A DNA stretch of 64,000 nucleotides from Euborellia annulipes (Eukaryota; Arthropoda; Insecta; Dermaptera; Anisolabididae): NCBI GenBank assembly GCA_023213315.1, contig JAKCPI010015074.1, forward strand, positions 16,650 to 80,649, in the 5' to 3' direction. The notes beneath the pieces were generated by a model. The model had not been told where the DNA came from, made no database searches, and saw only the letters and a list, made by a program, of their open reading frames with translations. The translations under genes were made by a program, and so were the position numbers. Position 1 is the first letter of the stretch. Each line of letters begins with the position of its first letter. This document shows, one piece after another, positions 1 through 11,220 of the stretch.

Positions 1-1043
1 AGTTTTTTGTTTTCTCATCTTTATCAGGAGTGGCTAGATATTTTACTCATAAATTTATAATTGAACATCATGGGAACTATACAAGAAAGGTAATAAGAAA
101 TAGACCAAATTCATTGGACGGTTTATCGAAATAAAAAATAAAATTTAAACACATATCGAAAAAAAGAGAAAGCGAATACTGTTAATAATGTTTCACTTTT
201 TATTTCCCCCTTGGGGTGAATTTTCATCCTTCTATTTTTTTTTATTTTTTTTTTTCAAATATCCCATTTTGTTATTTTAATCATCCGGTTTTGTTTATAT
301 ATAAAATCGACAAGTTAAATAAATAGTTGAACGAGAGAGTTCGTTTCATTGTTAGGCCAGCCATCAACAAAGGGAACCAATAATATGCAGCTTGCGTCAT
401 CATTATTGGATGACATATGTGTAATCGGATTGGAAATCACCTGCGGCTCTCGTGCCTTCAGGAAAGGATCCAATTATAGATAGAAATTTAGGGTGGGGGT
501 TTAATCTGTTATGTTGTTTTACCGATATATACTATATTTTTAGATCTGTATAAAAAAACATTGCTATATTTAATTCAATTAAATTTTTTATAGAAAAATA
601 ATGCCAATTGATTTTTTTATAATATCGGAAAAATTCTTCCTACAATGCACATAAAATTGCACACAAAAGCTTATCCTGAAATTTTTAATATGGGCGGGGT
701 TCAGGACCTAAATACAATTTATCCTCCCTCTTCTAGAAAGAAAGAGGACACGTTCTAATTTATACTTGATTTTCAATCGATTTGGTCCAGGGGATGCTGA
801 TAAAATTGTGATTTTCAATAAATATTGGTGGATCTTTTTTACTGTCCCTTGCGGACCGACACTTTCCAAGTTTTAATATCCTCTAGGACCTTGAACTATA
901 AAATTATGAAGTTTCATCGATGATAGGTTCAATTTGATTGTTCACCAAACTTGACTATTTTAAAATTTTTTTTATTGCATATAAAGTTTATATAGCTATT
1001 CCTCGACGTTCAAAGGAGAAAGGCAGTAAGTCTCAATACTGCT
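1..1043. other. AT-rich non-coding sequence
   Basis: No gene or clear repeat is visible. The interval is AT-rich with short homopolymers. A less AT-rich patch at about 350-470 holds a CACCTGC E-box-like motif and could be regulatory, but nothing in the sequence proves it. Confidence 0.5.
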
Positions 1044-1143
1044 TTTGCCTAATTTTCCAACTATTTATATTTTCATAGGTAGAGCTTTGTTTGAAAAAAA
1101 TGTAATTTTTTCAAACATCACTCAAAGATTGTATGTATGCCAG

Positions 1144-1314
1144 TCAATATATCGTTTCATAATAGCATATTTACAAGATGAGTTTGTGTTTAAAAATTGC
1201 GCCCTCTGGAGTCGAACCAGGACCTCCACGCTTTCGCGGCGGGCGGACTACCTTTATCCTAGGTCGCCGGCTAAATAAATCTCGCAAATTTGCTATCGTG
1301 AAACGATATATTGA
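1144..1314. mobile_element. TIR-flanked element with a tRNA-like core
   Basis: The ends form an imperfect inverted repeat of about 27 bp: 1144-1170 reads as the reverse complement of 1288-1314, sharing AAACGATATATTGA at the outer end. Between them, on the minus strand at about 1195-1275, is a tRNA-like body with a box-B-like GGTTCGACTCC. A related tRNA-like body lies at 2218-2305. It looks like a SINE captured in, or evolved into, a foldback element. No target duplication was recognised. Confidence 0.5.
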
Positions 1315-1337
1315 TTAACTTACCTAGTCTTCAAACA

Positions 1338-1413
1338 GAGGGCTCGCTGGTGTAGTGAGCTAGGGTGTCAGCTTCTGCAAAGAAGATCCCTGTTCAAATC
1401 CTTGGCATGCAGG
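1338..1413 (+). repeat. tRNA-like SINE head
   Basis: The sequence contains a box-A-like TGGTGTAGTGAG and a box-B-like GTTCAAATCC with tRNA-like spacing (about 72 nt). The acceptor ends do not pair, so it is more likely a tRNA-derived SINE fragment or tRNA pseudogene than a working tRNA. Confidence 0.45.
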
Positions 1414-1580
1414 ATTTTTCATTAAATAAAAATATTTATTTAATGTAAACAAATCCTCAAGCAAGCCCTGGATTGGAATATAGGATCCTACCACAATAGC
1501 CCTCAGGCAACTCTACGAGGAGAGGGAGTTGCTGTGACATCCCGTCCTGTGGAAGGGACGTAAAGAAGGTTCCCTCTCAG

Positions 1581-1866
1581 TGATGCATTCTTCGAAAGGA
1601 GTAGGCTACACGCCGGTGCTGAGAGAGTCCCTCCTCAACTAGGACATCCTCCATAGCATAGAAGAGGTTGGATAAAAGGAGCCGGTTGGAACCAGAAATA
1701 AGGATTAGTTCACTAGCTAGAGACGAGAGCAGGAGGAGGAGCTAGAGATAGGAAATGATGTAACTTCACGGGGTGCCGGTAGATGGCTACGGCCAGAGGC
1801 CGGTTGGGTTTGAGGTGTGTGTCTCCGTACACGTAAGCACCTCGGGTAAATAAACGGGGATCCCGA
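1581..1866 (+). repeat. Dispersed repeat, copy 1 of 2
   Basis: It shares GATGCATTCTTC at the left end and GGTAGATGGCTACGGCC, a TGTGTGTCT block and ACGGGGAT at the right end with 3128-3281. The second copy is internally shorter. No coding capacity is seen and the class is unknown. Confidence 0.6.
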
Positions 1867-2217
1867 TAGGAATTTCAAAATAATAATAAAGTCTTCAAAC
1901 AAAGCCCTTCCTCAGGCATGGCACACACATGATATTGCGGACCACATAATCTATTTTGTACTAAGTTGAGGCTGCATGTTTGTACTGTTCAAAAAATTAA
2001 TAAAATACGATTGATAGAATGATTATATTAATATTATGTATTTATTAGACTTAAGAGGCGAGTCTCGAAAAACCGTTATTAGCCGATTAAGAAGCTGGTT
2101 ACTCTAGGCGGCAAGAGATGGCGTTAGCTCTGCCCATAGGGAACCAGGCATTTTTATGTTCATTTCATTTGAAAGGTTCCAGTAAATTAATTTAATTAAA
2201 GGCCCAAAATTAATGTT

Positions 2218-2330
2218 GTGTCAATGGGCAGGCGACCTAAGATAAAGGTAGTACGCCCGTCGCGAAAGCGTGAAAGGTCCTGGTTCAAACTCCAGGCGAC
2301 ACAATTTTTACACAATCATAAACACAAACT
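2218..2330 (+). repeat. tRNA-like SINE fragment
   Basis: The tRNA-like block (GGCGACCTAAGATAAAGGTAG, box-B-like GGTTCAAACTCC) matches the minus-strand core of the TIR element at 1144-1314. The sequence after it also carries CTCGCAAATTTGCTATCGTG, as at 1281-1300, so both are one family with different arrangements. Confidence 0.5.
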
Positions 2331-2339
2331 CAACTCGCA

Positions 2340-3120
2340 AATTTGCTATCGTGAAATTATATTTTCTAATTTTTTTTTTTTAATTAAGACCATCGTAGAC
2401 ACAAGAACAAATGATTCCTTTAAAATGTCTAATATCCTTGCCTGATACGCCTCCAAATACTCCTTTATATTTGTTACAAAGATAATTAATTGATGATTTC
2501 CAAGAAATTCATTGAGATAATTTTCTGAGTCAATTTTTCAATTAGTAGGTATTTTATTACAAAAATAAATCAATTTAAAACCAATTAAGGAACTATAGCT
2601 AAAACGAGTATAAGAAAAATTTTCATAATTCGATTTGAATATTTGTTTTCTGCTCTTGTGATGAAGAAAGGAAAAGAAAGATTTATTTCAAAATTTAATT
2701 AAAAGTTTTTAAGAAGATTTAAGATTCCATTTTCAAAGAATATATAATTAAAAATCTTTTATAAAGTACACTTATATAATAAAAAATAATACTTATTAAG
2801 AAAGTGAAATATTTAATAAATTTTTTTTAATCATTTTTGAAATTAAAATATAAAATAAAAATTATTAATGCCTGTTTGCACCAACATATCTCAGTTCTTA
2901 AGCTCTTCTTACATCTTACAATTGAATTTAAAACCAGGAAATTGGGTCTTAAGATCCTCTATTTGTGCCTCCATCGCATAAATACTAATGCCACATTTCG
3001 CTTTTTAGGTTATGAAAGACTCAAGGCGAGCTCAAGATCTAGGATGTTTTGGTGCAAATGGGCATAAATGGTCAAGAATATATGTTTTACAGTATATATA
3101 TTAATATATATTTAGACATT
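2340..3120. other. AT-rich non-coding sequence
   Basis: Stops occur in all frames; homopolymers and simple AT runs are common. No gene, RNA or repeat is recognised. Confidence 0.5.
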
Positions 3121-3127
3121 TTTAATA

Positions 3128-3281
3128 AATGCATTCTTCAAAAAGAGTAGGGTGAGTGGAGAATAGTCCTGGAGGAAATTATGTAACTTCACCTGGTACC
3201 GGTAGATGGCTACGGCCGGTTGAGATTAGGATGTGTGTCTTCGTGCACGAAAGCAACTCGGATAAATACACGGGGATTCCA
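3128..3281 (+). repeat. Dispersed repeat, copy 2 of 2
   Basis: This is a shorter copy of the repeat at 1581-1866. The left end (ATGCATTCTTCA) and the GGTAGATGGCTACGGCC block are conserved, and more than 100 bp between them is missing. Confidence 0.6.
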
Positions 3282-3429
3282 CTTTATTTGATGTTAATTC
3301 GCATAATTTTCTGTCGCAATAACAAGCCTTTAATCTAAACAAGAAATTACAATATTCAAAACCAAGAAATATTATAGTATTATCTTGGGAGTTGTTAATT
3401 ATAGATCACATTTTGTATTAATTATTTTT

Positions 3430-3735
3430 GGAACGAAGTTCTTTAACGCGGCTTACGCAGGGTGAATTGGGAAAAAATGTAACGTAACAAAAACGCGTTC
3501 CTGACAAAAATGCGTTCCCAGCGCCCGAGCAAAGGTGGAGGAAGGGGAGATTAGCCGAAGTCTTGGCGAGGCCACGCCCATCTTCTCCTTCTCTTTATTT
3601 CCTTTATCTACGGTAGGCGAGAAATTGCGGCGTAGCTCCCTGGCTAGACGGAAAGCCCGCCGAAGGTCATATTCTGAGTTGAAGAAAAGGCGTGAGGAAC
3701 TTCGTTCCTGCCGAGGGTCCTACGACCCCACACGT
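3430..3735. mobile_element. Element with GGAACGAAGTTC terminal inverted repeats, copy 1
   Basis: It begins at GGAACGAAGTTC (3430-3441), and the reverse complement GAACTTCGTTCC occurs at 3697-3708. It is unusually GC-rich for the window. A second copy starts at 63647 and a partial relative lies at 32807-32905 (shared CCCTGGCTAGACG). It is non-coding; the inverted ends suggest a non-autonomous DNA transposon, but no target duplication was identified. Confidence 0.6.
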
Positions 3736-3744
3736 TTGCTTTTT

Positions 3745-3850
3745 TTAAATATTATAAATACTGTACAACGTTTCGACTACTTATTATGTAGTCGTTTTCA
3801 AGTACCCTGCACTTGCTCCAACTCAAGTGAACTAACCTCTAATGGACACC
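3745..3850 (-). repeat. Repeat with GAAACGTTGTACAGTATTTA motif, copy 1
   Basis: Read on the minus strand, a hairpin (CGACTAC...GTAGTCG) is followed by GAAACGTTGTACAGTATTTA. The arrangement and bases match 56045-56130 (plus strand), including the upstream AGTGAACT/TTGAGTTG region. The hairpin-then-GAAACG layout resembles the Penelope-type modules elsewhere in the window. Confidence 0.5.
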
Positions 3851-3929
3851 TACGTGAAGTTAGTAGTATAGTTATATGCAATGAAGCTAGCAACATATAC
3901 AATTATTCCCATTAAGTTAGACAATCATC

Positions 3930-4985
3930 AAAGCAAGTGTTAACATAAAAAGCATGATTGTTACAATAAGTTTTTTTGAATTTAATTAAGATGGTACAAA
4001 ATACTATTATTAAACTATTTCAATATTATGATAGCCTACAATAATCAAACCTTAATATATAATTAACAGTTTGAAATCTCAATGAGATATTTACCATTTA
4101 AAGATTTTACAAAAACAATTTATTTATTTTTTTCTTATTAAATACCCTCAACGATTAGGCAAAGAAGGAGGAGGAGTTTGATCCTCTCTCTCTCTCTCTA
4201 AAGGTTTTCGATTTCAATTTGTCCGTCTCCGCCTCCTCTTTTGTCCACAACTATTTAATAAACGGCGGTGCGGTTTTCTCCGCTCTTTTGTGTCCCTCCT
4301 TGGATGCAATTTGTCCCCCATTTCTTTGCCGCTTTTATCTCTGCAATTCCATTCATCGATTCATCAGCAAACAAACAAGTTTAACTTCGACCTTTCTTAT
4401 GTAGCCTCTACTCTCTTTATTAATCTACAATTATGATAAACCGATAATGATGAAAAAAAAAAAAAACTATAATGGAAGGAAACAAATATTTATTTATTTG
4501 TTATAATTATTTTCTCATCAAGGGTTGCTAATCGTTTACTGTCAGTGATTTGGTATTAGGGTTAGAACCCCTGGAAGATGAGTTTCGAATTTCCCCAAAA
4601 TGCAGGCCATCAATAAATATATTTCATCATTTTAATTAAACTTTCTCTCGATTTGGTCTTTAGCAATTGAAACAGATATTCTCTATTAATAATTTATGAC
4701 CTTTCAATTTTGAGATTCAAATCATTTACCTCTTGAAAAGATAATAAAAAAATTAATTAAAAAAAAATTATAAACCGACTCAACATAGCTGTAGTCCTAA
4801 AAAAAATTTTATAAAAAAATTAATTAATTGTTTTTTGCAAAATTAATTAACCCAACGTTTTATGACCAATATTTTTCCGATTTGATGATTTCAGAACAGT
4901 CGGCTTTATTTAGGTGCTTGTTCTCAAAATAATTTTTTTTTTTACTAATCTCCAGTTAAATGTCTTTTCCCCACTGATATTTATA
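3930..4985. other. AT-rich non-coding sequence
   Basis: It contains a (CT)n run at about 4183-4199 and many A/T runs. An open frame at 4219-4404 has no recognisable product. Nothing else is visible. Confidence 0.5.
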
Positions 4986-5042
4986 TTGAATGTGTACGAT
5001 TATATTAATACTAGCGGTGCTTTAGGCAACCCTACCCCGCTA

Positions 5043-5064
5043 GGCCCTGGCGGGCGGCGTCTCG
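5043..5064. repeat. GC-rich 22-bp block shared with 40673-40694
   Basis: The block starting GGCCCTGGCGGGCGGCGT is identical here and at 40673-40694, far away and in AT-rich surroundings. At the other site it directly follows a perfect-looking hairpin; here it follows GCGGTGC...CCCCGC. It is probably the end of a dispersed element. Confidence 0.45.
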
Positions 5065-5419
5065 GGATATGGCTAAGAGTATCCCAGATAAATGTATTTT
5101 AATTAATTTTGATAATATAAAAATATGAAATAAAAAATAAAGTGAAAAATAAATTTTAGGGGGGGGGGGGTAAAGGTTGGAGTGTACGCCGATAAAGGTA
5201 TCCTAAAACCACCCCATTAAAAAAAAACTTAAGGAAGATCTTGGAGGTGGGATCCTTGACTCTATGCCTTTGTTGGCATTAGAAAAGGAGAAATTTTATA
5301 AAGAATTTTTTTGTTTTTTTATCTTAGAAACACAGAATTCAATCCTCATATGATATAAAGCATTGAAAATATTTTTTTATTTTTTTGATGATTTACAATT
5401 GCTTTCTCTTTTGTTTCAG

Positions 5420-5454
5420 ATTATGCTGACCAGCTGAGCCGCTGGAACGCTACT
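5420..5454 (+). CDS. Candidate 35-nt protein-coding micro-exon
   Basis: A strong acceptor (pyrimidine tract TTGCTTTCTCTTTTGTTTCAG ending at 5419, shown here as 21 letters only to mark the tract's extent: key part TTTTGTTTCAG) precedes 35 nt that end directly before a consensus donor GTAAGT (5455-5460). The exon is about half GC in an AT-rich background. One frame is open: the first two bases complete a split codon, then 11 codons read YADQLSRWNAT, giving an upstream phase-1 and downstream phase-0 intron. Thirty-five is not a multiple of three, so skipping would shift the frame. I do not recognise the protein. No other exon of this gene was identified with confidence, so the window would be mostly intron. 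A chance splice-site pair remains possible. Confidence 0.5.
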
Positions 5455-5500
5455 GTAAGTTTCAAAACATTTTCATTATTAGATTAATTTTTTTTTTTTT

Positions 5501-5749
5501 AACACTCACACTTTTTTCCCATTCACACTCACATTTACACACATACCCAGAGCTTTTTGGAAACTATAAGACCATATAAGACTTTAAACGATACTCGTTA
5601 TTTGTAAATATATCTATTGGGGGTCCAGGCATTCTTATTTAAGCCATTTGGTATCCAAATGGCTTAAATAAATTCATCGGACTGCCAGGGATCCGAACCC
5701 TCGACCCTTGGTATACAAGGCAGGAGCGCTACCAACTACGCCAAGCCCG
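5501..5749 (-). mobile_element. SINE family S1, full-length, minus strand
   Basis: On the minus strand the head at 5749 reads GGGCTTGGCGTAGTTGGTAGCG (A box) and GGGTTCGGATCCC (B box), followed by the family-specific body with the short inverted repeat AAGCCATTTGG...CCAAATGGCTT, then a GTGTGAATGGGAAAAAAG tail and an A-run (T-run at 5488-5500). Other S1 copies lie near 11.9, 12.5, 12.8, 16.3, 30.6, 34.9, 35.5, 36.5 and 48.4 kb. Confidence 0.8.
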
Positions 5750-6081
5750 AATGCAGACTATTCTTAATTGTTTTTCTTTCAGTCTTTTCATTATTAGAAA
5801 TACACCTCAATTTTTAGGCTTGTGAGAAATTTATTTTGCGAATTCTTGATACATCTTTGTTTTGACTTGCATTAGAATTTTTTTGAAACTTCTTTCCAGA
5901 CCAGTCTTGTACTGGGCCGACGATATAAATTTACAAAATGTCCATCTCGTGTGTTCGATCAATCATGTCTTTACGATTAATTGGATTAACTTTTGAATAA
6001 ATATTCTCTAAATTTATAAGACGATTTATCAGATTTTAAGATTTAAACTTTAGACCGGTGGTTCTCGTTGAAACATTTTGT

Positions 6082-6342
6082 AAATTAAAATTAAATATAC
6101 CAATTAAACACTGGGTTATTTGTTTCAAAGGTTTTATTAATTAAAAAATTAACACTTGATACGTATTTCGACAATTCCTTGTCATCATCAGATACGTATC
6201 TACTTTCATGTATTAGAATGTAATCATCACTTCTGTGATGACAAGGAATTGTCGAAATACGTATCAAGTGTTAATTTTTTAATTAATAAAACCTTTGAAA
6301 CAAATAACCTAGTGTTTAATTTGTATATTTAATTTTAATTTA
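6082..6342. mobile_element. Foldback element with about 107-bp arms
   Basis: Arms 6082-6188 and 6236-6342 are near-perfect reverse complements with a loop of about 47 nt. Each arm carries GACAAGGAATTGTCGAAATACGTATC, itself a hairpin (GACAA/TTGTC) followed by GAAA (pieces given for position only; key residues CTGATGA and GAA). The flank at 6028-6106 (TTGGTTCTCGTTGAAACA type) is shared with 56149-56218. No protein is encoded. Confidence 0.75.
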
Positions 6343-6356
6343 TCAGATTTTATTTA

Positions 6357-6995
6357 TTACTTTCTCTTACCTCTTTATAAGCTTATTTTAATATATATAG
6401 AGAGAAAGTATTGGATTCATGTCAAAAATTCGATGTCGAGATTTTGATGTCTATACACTTTTTGAGGTCCCCTGAATCAAAAAAAAAACTAAAAAAATAT
6501 GGTTTTCGCGACATGGTCTGTCTGTGTTCAATTTTAAGCATGAAGGAATTGAGCCCCCTCCCCCTGGGGCGTGAAATAAGCTTTTAATTAAAATCGGCGA
6601 AAAAAGTACTAGTACTTTACTGATGTATTTTTCATTATTTTTTTCTATTTTCTCAAAATTCGCTCCGATTTTTTTTTAAATTGAAAAATCAATTATTTTT
6701 TAGATGCTCTTTAAAATGTATATTCTCATTTTGCTATTGAAATCTTCTGAAGACCACTTTACTCTTGTACTTCATAGAAAAGATAGGAGAAATGGTTGTC
6801 ATGGTAACAGAATATAAATTTTTTCCCATGTTTATAAATTTTACATCTTGAATTCAAATGTACCGTACTGCTGGAACCTAAATACAGTACTTCTTGACAC
6901 AAAAAATCTGGTGTGAAAGCACAGTATTCAACTTTCTCTTGTCGAAGGGTAAGATAATGTTGTGTGCTGTGCTACCAGTCACCCCATATTTTTTT
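6357..6995 (+). repeat. E1 dispersed repeat, near full-length
   Basis: E1 starts with ACTTTCTCTTACC and a TA-rich hairpin, then GTATTGGATTCATGTC, GAGATTTTGATG, GACATGGTCTGTCTG, GTACTAGTACTTTACTGATG, TTAGATGCTCTTTAAAATG, and ends in a long hairpin with AATCTGGTGTGA. This copy keeps the order of those blocks but its 3' hairpin is eroded. E1 is non-coding and of unknown class; other copies are at about 9.7, 24.6, 38.2, 39.4, 45.2, 47.0, 52.3 and 53.9 kb. Confidence 0.75.
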
Positions 6996-6999
6996 ATGT

Positions 7000-8120
7000 C
7001 GTTTAGGTGTTTTGGAAATAATTTAATATTGTTTTTTAGGCTCCTTTAAGGTTAAGTCATTTTGATAATATTTAATTTTCAACTGTGGTTGAATTTTTCT
7101 TTGTGTTTGTGATTAGATAATTCCTAAGTGTAAAATATTAAGCTATACTAATGTATGTATATTTTATTATTATTATTATATTTGCGATTCGCTTTTAATT
7201 TGCCTCTGCGGTGGAAATAAAGCTGAAATCAGTTGTAGTCCTCCTTACCAAAGGATGTTGCTCTGGGCTTATCTCGAGGATTAAGGTTCGCTGTATCCCA
7301 CGGGGGACTCTTGTCAAAGCCTCTCTTTTGTAGACACTTATTTATGGATTTAATAAAATTTCATGACCGAGAACAAAAGCAACAAAAGTCCAATGGGGCC
7401 CACAATCTTCAAAACTTGTTACTTGTAACTTCTCTCTCTCTCTCTTTCTCTGTTACCAATCGATACTACGTAGATTACAAACTTGTTCTTGGAACATCAA
7501 TCTCTAGAGATGTTCGATATATTTTTTGGACACATTATAAAAGAAAACAGGAACATTGTTTCGAATTATTTTAATCTCTCTTATATGAAACTTCATCAAA
7601 TTAAATTTCCTTTGAATATATGACCTATTTACTAATGCATTCAAGGATGTTAGAGTCATTTTTGTAAATATTTAATTTCTAATATTTAGGAACCACTTGA
7701 TATTCATTTTATAAGAAATAGGGTTACCCATTCAAATATATCTCTTTTGTATTTAAATTTGTATTGTGTTTGTTGGACCTAGCCACCGAGGACTGGTGGC
7801 TCTAGGCGGGTCGTAATAAATTTATTTATTTTATTTCAATAGTGCCCAACTCTTATAATTATTAATAATATAATAATTATAATTATTATTTTGATTTTTA
7901 CTCTCTTTTATTTATAAAAGTGGTGTGGTTTATAAATTATTAAGTGTTGGCAAAGATAATTAGCATTTTTATTGTTGGTTCATACAGTACTTTTATTAAA
8001 AGTTCATTAGAGGTAGTTAGTTCTCTTTGTTATATTATTTTACGGACTCAACTTCGAACAAATACGGTAATACCGTAAATTGAATTTTATTTTTTTTAAC
8101 CTAGCTGTTTATTTACAAAC
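7000..8120. other. AT-rich sequence with one hairpin
   Basis: It holds an (ATT)n run near 7160-7174, a (CT)n run near 7432-7449 and a stem-loop at about 7774-7806 (CCTA-GCCACC pairing with GGTGGC-TCTAGG). No gene is recognised; the frame at 7311-7574 has no known match. Confidence 0.4.
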
Positions 8121-8134
8121 TTTTTTTAAACTTT

Positions 8135-8385
8135 TTCGGCTACTGAGGCTATTTAGGGTATATTTTTAAATTACATTAGCTACCGGAGGACACGCTGATT
8201 GACATTCTATTCAATCATTTTGCATATCATAATTATTTTTAAAGATTTTAAAATTATTTTTTCTTAATAGTGCAGGAAAGTAAATTTTTTTTCAAGTCTC
8301 CCGGTAGCCATCGGTATAATGCATATTAAATATGAAATAAAATTGTTATACACCTATATGGTCTCAGTAGCTGAGAGAGAGATAA
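8135..8385. mobile_element. Foldback element with two nested inverted pairs
   Basis: CTACTGAGGCTATTTAGG (about 8144-8161) pairs with CCTATATGGTCTCAGTAG (about 8354-8371), and inside it GCTACCGGAGGAC pairs with GTCTCCCGGTAGCC. The two nested pairs suggest a short non-autonomous inverted-repeat element. Confidence 0.45.
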
Positions 8386-8649
8386 TTAAAAGTCTGCTGA
8401 GGCCATTAGACTTTGTAACTTTATTGTATGCGGTATTTATTTAGAAACATATATCGATGGCTTCTGGAGAGCGTTCAACGGTCTTGCTTCTCGGGGGCCT
8501 CCTATCCCGATTTTCAGCCCCGCTTGGCCTTGCTTAACAACATTGATCTTGGTGGCTGTTGTCTATTTTCTTGCCAAAATTTTATTATAACTGAGGAAAT
8601 AAACAAAACAATTTAATTTTTTTTTTTTTTTTTTTTGGTTGACTTTGAA

Positions 8650-9045
8650 TATCAATCAAAAGACTGATAGCAAGAGGGATTCTAGTCTGTTCTTTGTCTC
8701 CCTTTCCAAGTAGACAGATGGGGGTTGAGGGTGGTAGGGTTTATATAAGTCGTCGTGCGAATTAAAGACGAGCGACTAACTGCGAAAGTTGCTGCTGTGT
8801 GTCTCGGGCAGTTGGTCTTTGAAAGCCTCCTTCAAGCAACTCCTAAGACCCTAAACTTGCCCTCGAGCCACACGGACAAGTTTGTACGACTTTTCGGGTG
8901 GCGGCGTGGTCGGGGGGGGGGGGGCAAAAATGCAAATGAATCTCCCTCTCCATCCCAACCATCCCACGCAATATTCATTCATCCCTTTCACGAGGGCATT
9001 TACAGATTTAAAAGTAAACTTGCAACTGAAATGTGAATTCACCAT
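8650..9045 (+). promoter_or_regulatory. Unique GC-richer patch with TATA-like and octamer motifs
   Basis: This stretch is less AT-rich and not repeated in the window. It has TTTATATAAG (about 8738-8747), a G-run of about 14 (about 8911-8924) and the POU octamer ATGCAAAT (8930-8937). Open frames on both strands here lack an ATG start (plus) or have G/P-rich low-complexity content, so I do not call a gene. A promoter or enhancer is only a possibility. Confidence 0.2.
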
Positions 9046-9654
9046 TTAAAATGTTATTTCCTCTTCCTTCCTCTTCAATGTTATTATTATTATATCTAGG
9101 AAATATTTCCATTTTGGCTTATATAAATTCAATTCATTGAGCTGTATAAGCCCACCTACTGAAACTATTGTATATTAATACAAAACTTTCCAAAAAATTA
9201 TATTGAAACTTAGCTACAATCTAGAAGCCTATTTGAAATTTCCTATATATTATCTTAGTAAAGAAAGTAACACGCGATATTATCATTAATATTAAACCTG
9301 TCTCTAAATTCAACATTGATAAAATAACAAAGTTTCGGAAATTAATTTTGTGTTTTCTCAGCCGAATCATATCTAGAAAGCCATTCTATGTATATTAAAA
9401 TGAATATATGGTTGTTTGTCCGTTCTAAACTACTTATCGAATTTTCTATATTGTGGTTAGTCATTGTTTAATATTTACAAATAAGACACTTGTTTTGGTT
9501 TATTTGGGGTTATGTGAAAGTGCCGACTCCCTCAATGAAGGCGTAGCTTTATTATATTTCATCCAATAGTTTTTTCGTTGTTTATAATTAGTTGTCACAT
9601 CAGCAAAAATATAGTCACATACAGTAATAATATCTTAAAATCGGGTATGAATGG

Positions 9655-9938
9655 TCACACACAACTTTCTCTTACTCTTCGGCAAGAGAAAGTTGTGTAC
9701 TGTGCTTGTGACACCAGATTTTTTTGTGTCGAGAAATATTTAGTTGCCCTCTGCACCTACTTCCCAAACTTGACTACGCGATTCATAGATAAGGCTGAAC
9801 TACGAATGCTTCCACACTAAAGTGTACTTCAAAGAATTTTCACGAAAAATTCACTTATATACTTTTTAAAGAGTATCTAAAAAATAGTTGATTTATGAAT
9901 TTCAAACAAAATCGTTGAAGCAAATTTTGAGAAAATCG

Positions 9939-9969
<31 letters not shown>

Positions 9970-10266
9970 GAAAAAGTGTATCAATAAAGTACTAGTACTT
10001 TTTGGTCGATTTTGTTCAAAAGCTTATTTTTCTCCTTGGGGGGGGGGGGGGGAGAGTGCTTAATTCACATATGAAATTTCAACCTCCTAGCTCTTTTCGT
10101 TCCTGAGATATTTTATCCACAGACAGACCAATTTGTGGGATCCCCTTTTTTGGACTCAGGGGACCGCAAAACACGTATAAAAGTCAAAATCTCGATATTG
10201 AATTTTTGAAATAATCGTGAACCTTTCTCTCTATGTATATTTCATATATAGGGTAAGAGAAAGTAA
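9655..10266 (-). repeat. E1 dispersed repeat, minus strand
   Basis: It opens on the plus strand with the E1 3' hairpin (ACAACTTTCTCTTACTCTTC...AGAAAGTTGTGT) and ends with GGGTAAGAGAAAGT. It contains an A-run of about 28 (9940-9967) and a G-run of about 13 (10040-10052), both at positions where other copies have short A or G tracts. Confidence 0.75.
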
Positions 10267-10424
10267 ACAATGATTTAAAATTAGTGCTTTGTAGATGTTT
10301 GTTTGATGATGATGAAGCTCCCTAACTCTCTGAATTTTTGACTCACACTTTATAGAAAACTCATATTTACATTTTCATTTGATTAAAAATTCTTGACTTC
10401 TGGTAAATTATTGTTTATTTGTGA

Positions 10425-10475
10425 AAGATACAAAGTTTCGACCTCTCATTCTGAGGCCTTCTTCAGATATATATT
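10425..10475 (-). ncRNA. Hammerhead-like core, degenerate
   Basis: On the minus strand: CTGAAGA, one A, a GC-rich hairpin (GGCCTC...GAGGTC), GAA, then ACTTTGT. The core follows the CTGANGA-stem-GAA pattern but a matching helix I is not evident. It may be a decayed terminal motif of a Penelope-like element. Confidence 0.35.
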
Positions 10476-10839
10476 CAGATACACTCACAAAGTGTCTTAT
10501 ATCTAGCGATCTACATAAAGTGGAGTTTACACGAATTCTAGAATTTTTATTTAAAAACAACTGCGAAAACTTTAATTCTCAAATTCTCTTCTTGTTGTTT
10601 TTGATAAAACGCAAAATGCTTGAGGCTCAGAAAGCTTATTTCTGTTAAAAAATATAATCTTTTGCTCTCACGTTTGAAAGTATTAAAAGGTAAATTTCTT
10701 AATTAATATCAAATTACACTGAATTTCAAAACAAAAAATTTTTAATTAACATAATGCATTTTTTTTTATTAAAAAATCTGTAGAAAAAAAAAGAGGTAAA
10801 TGAATGAAGTTAAGAAGAAGGGAAATGTAAAATGGGAAC

Positions 10840-10965
10840 AGTGAAAGGGTGTGAACTGGCTAGAAGGGGGGTTAACGACCCTTCAGCTGGCTAATTGGCA
10901 CAGACAGGCGCACGATTAATTATCAGTGACGACTTGAGTTGCCTGAGGGGGCGTAGTTGCCAAAA
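10840..10965. promoter_or_regulatory. Unique GC-richer patch
   Basis: It contains CAGCTGG E-box-like and ACGATTAATTATC homeodomain-like motifs in a single-copy context. It could be a conserved non-coding element; no direct proof is available from one sequence. Confidence 0.2.
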
Positions 10966-11220
10966 AAAAAATTCAAGTGAGAGTTGAAAAAATAAGACTG
11001 TCTTCTATTATTCGGAGTGACTGATGAGCCAGGTGAAAATAATCTCAAGGAAAATAAATATTTATATACAGTGATCGAAATGTGTGAAGCAAACATGGAA
11101 AGTAGAAATTAGGCAAAAAGAGAACAAAATTTAAAAACTAATTACTTAATAAATAAGAAAATATAACATATTACCTTTGGAGTTTGAAGTATTTTATTCA
11201 GTAAACAGTAAAAAAAAAAA

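Noticed and set aside
8755..9036. 93-codon frame in a GC-richer patch
   Set aside because: Its first codon is GTG rather than ATG, and it crosses a G-run that yields a Gly-rich stretch. No eukaryotic coding support.
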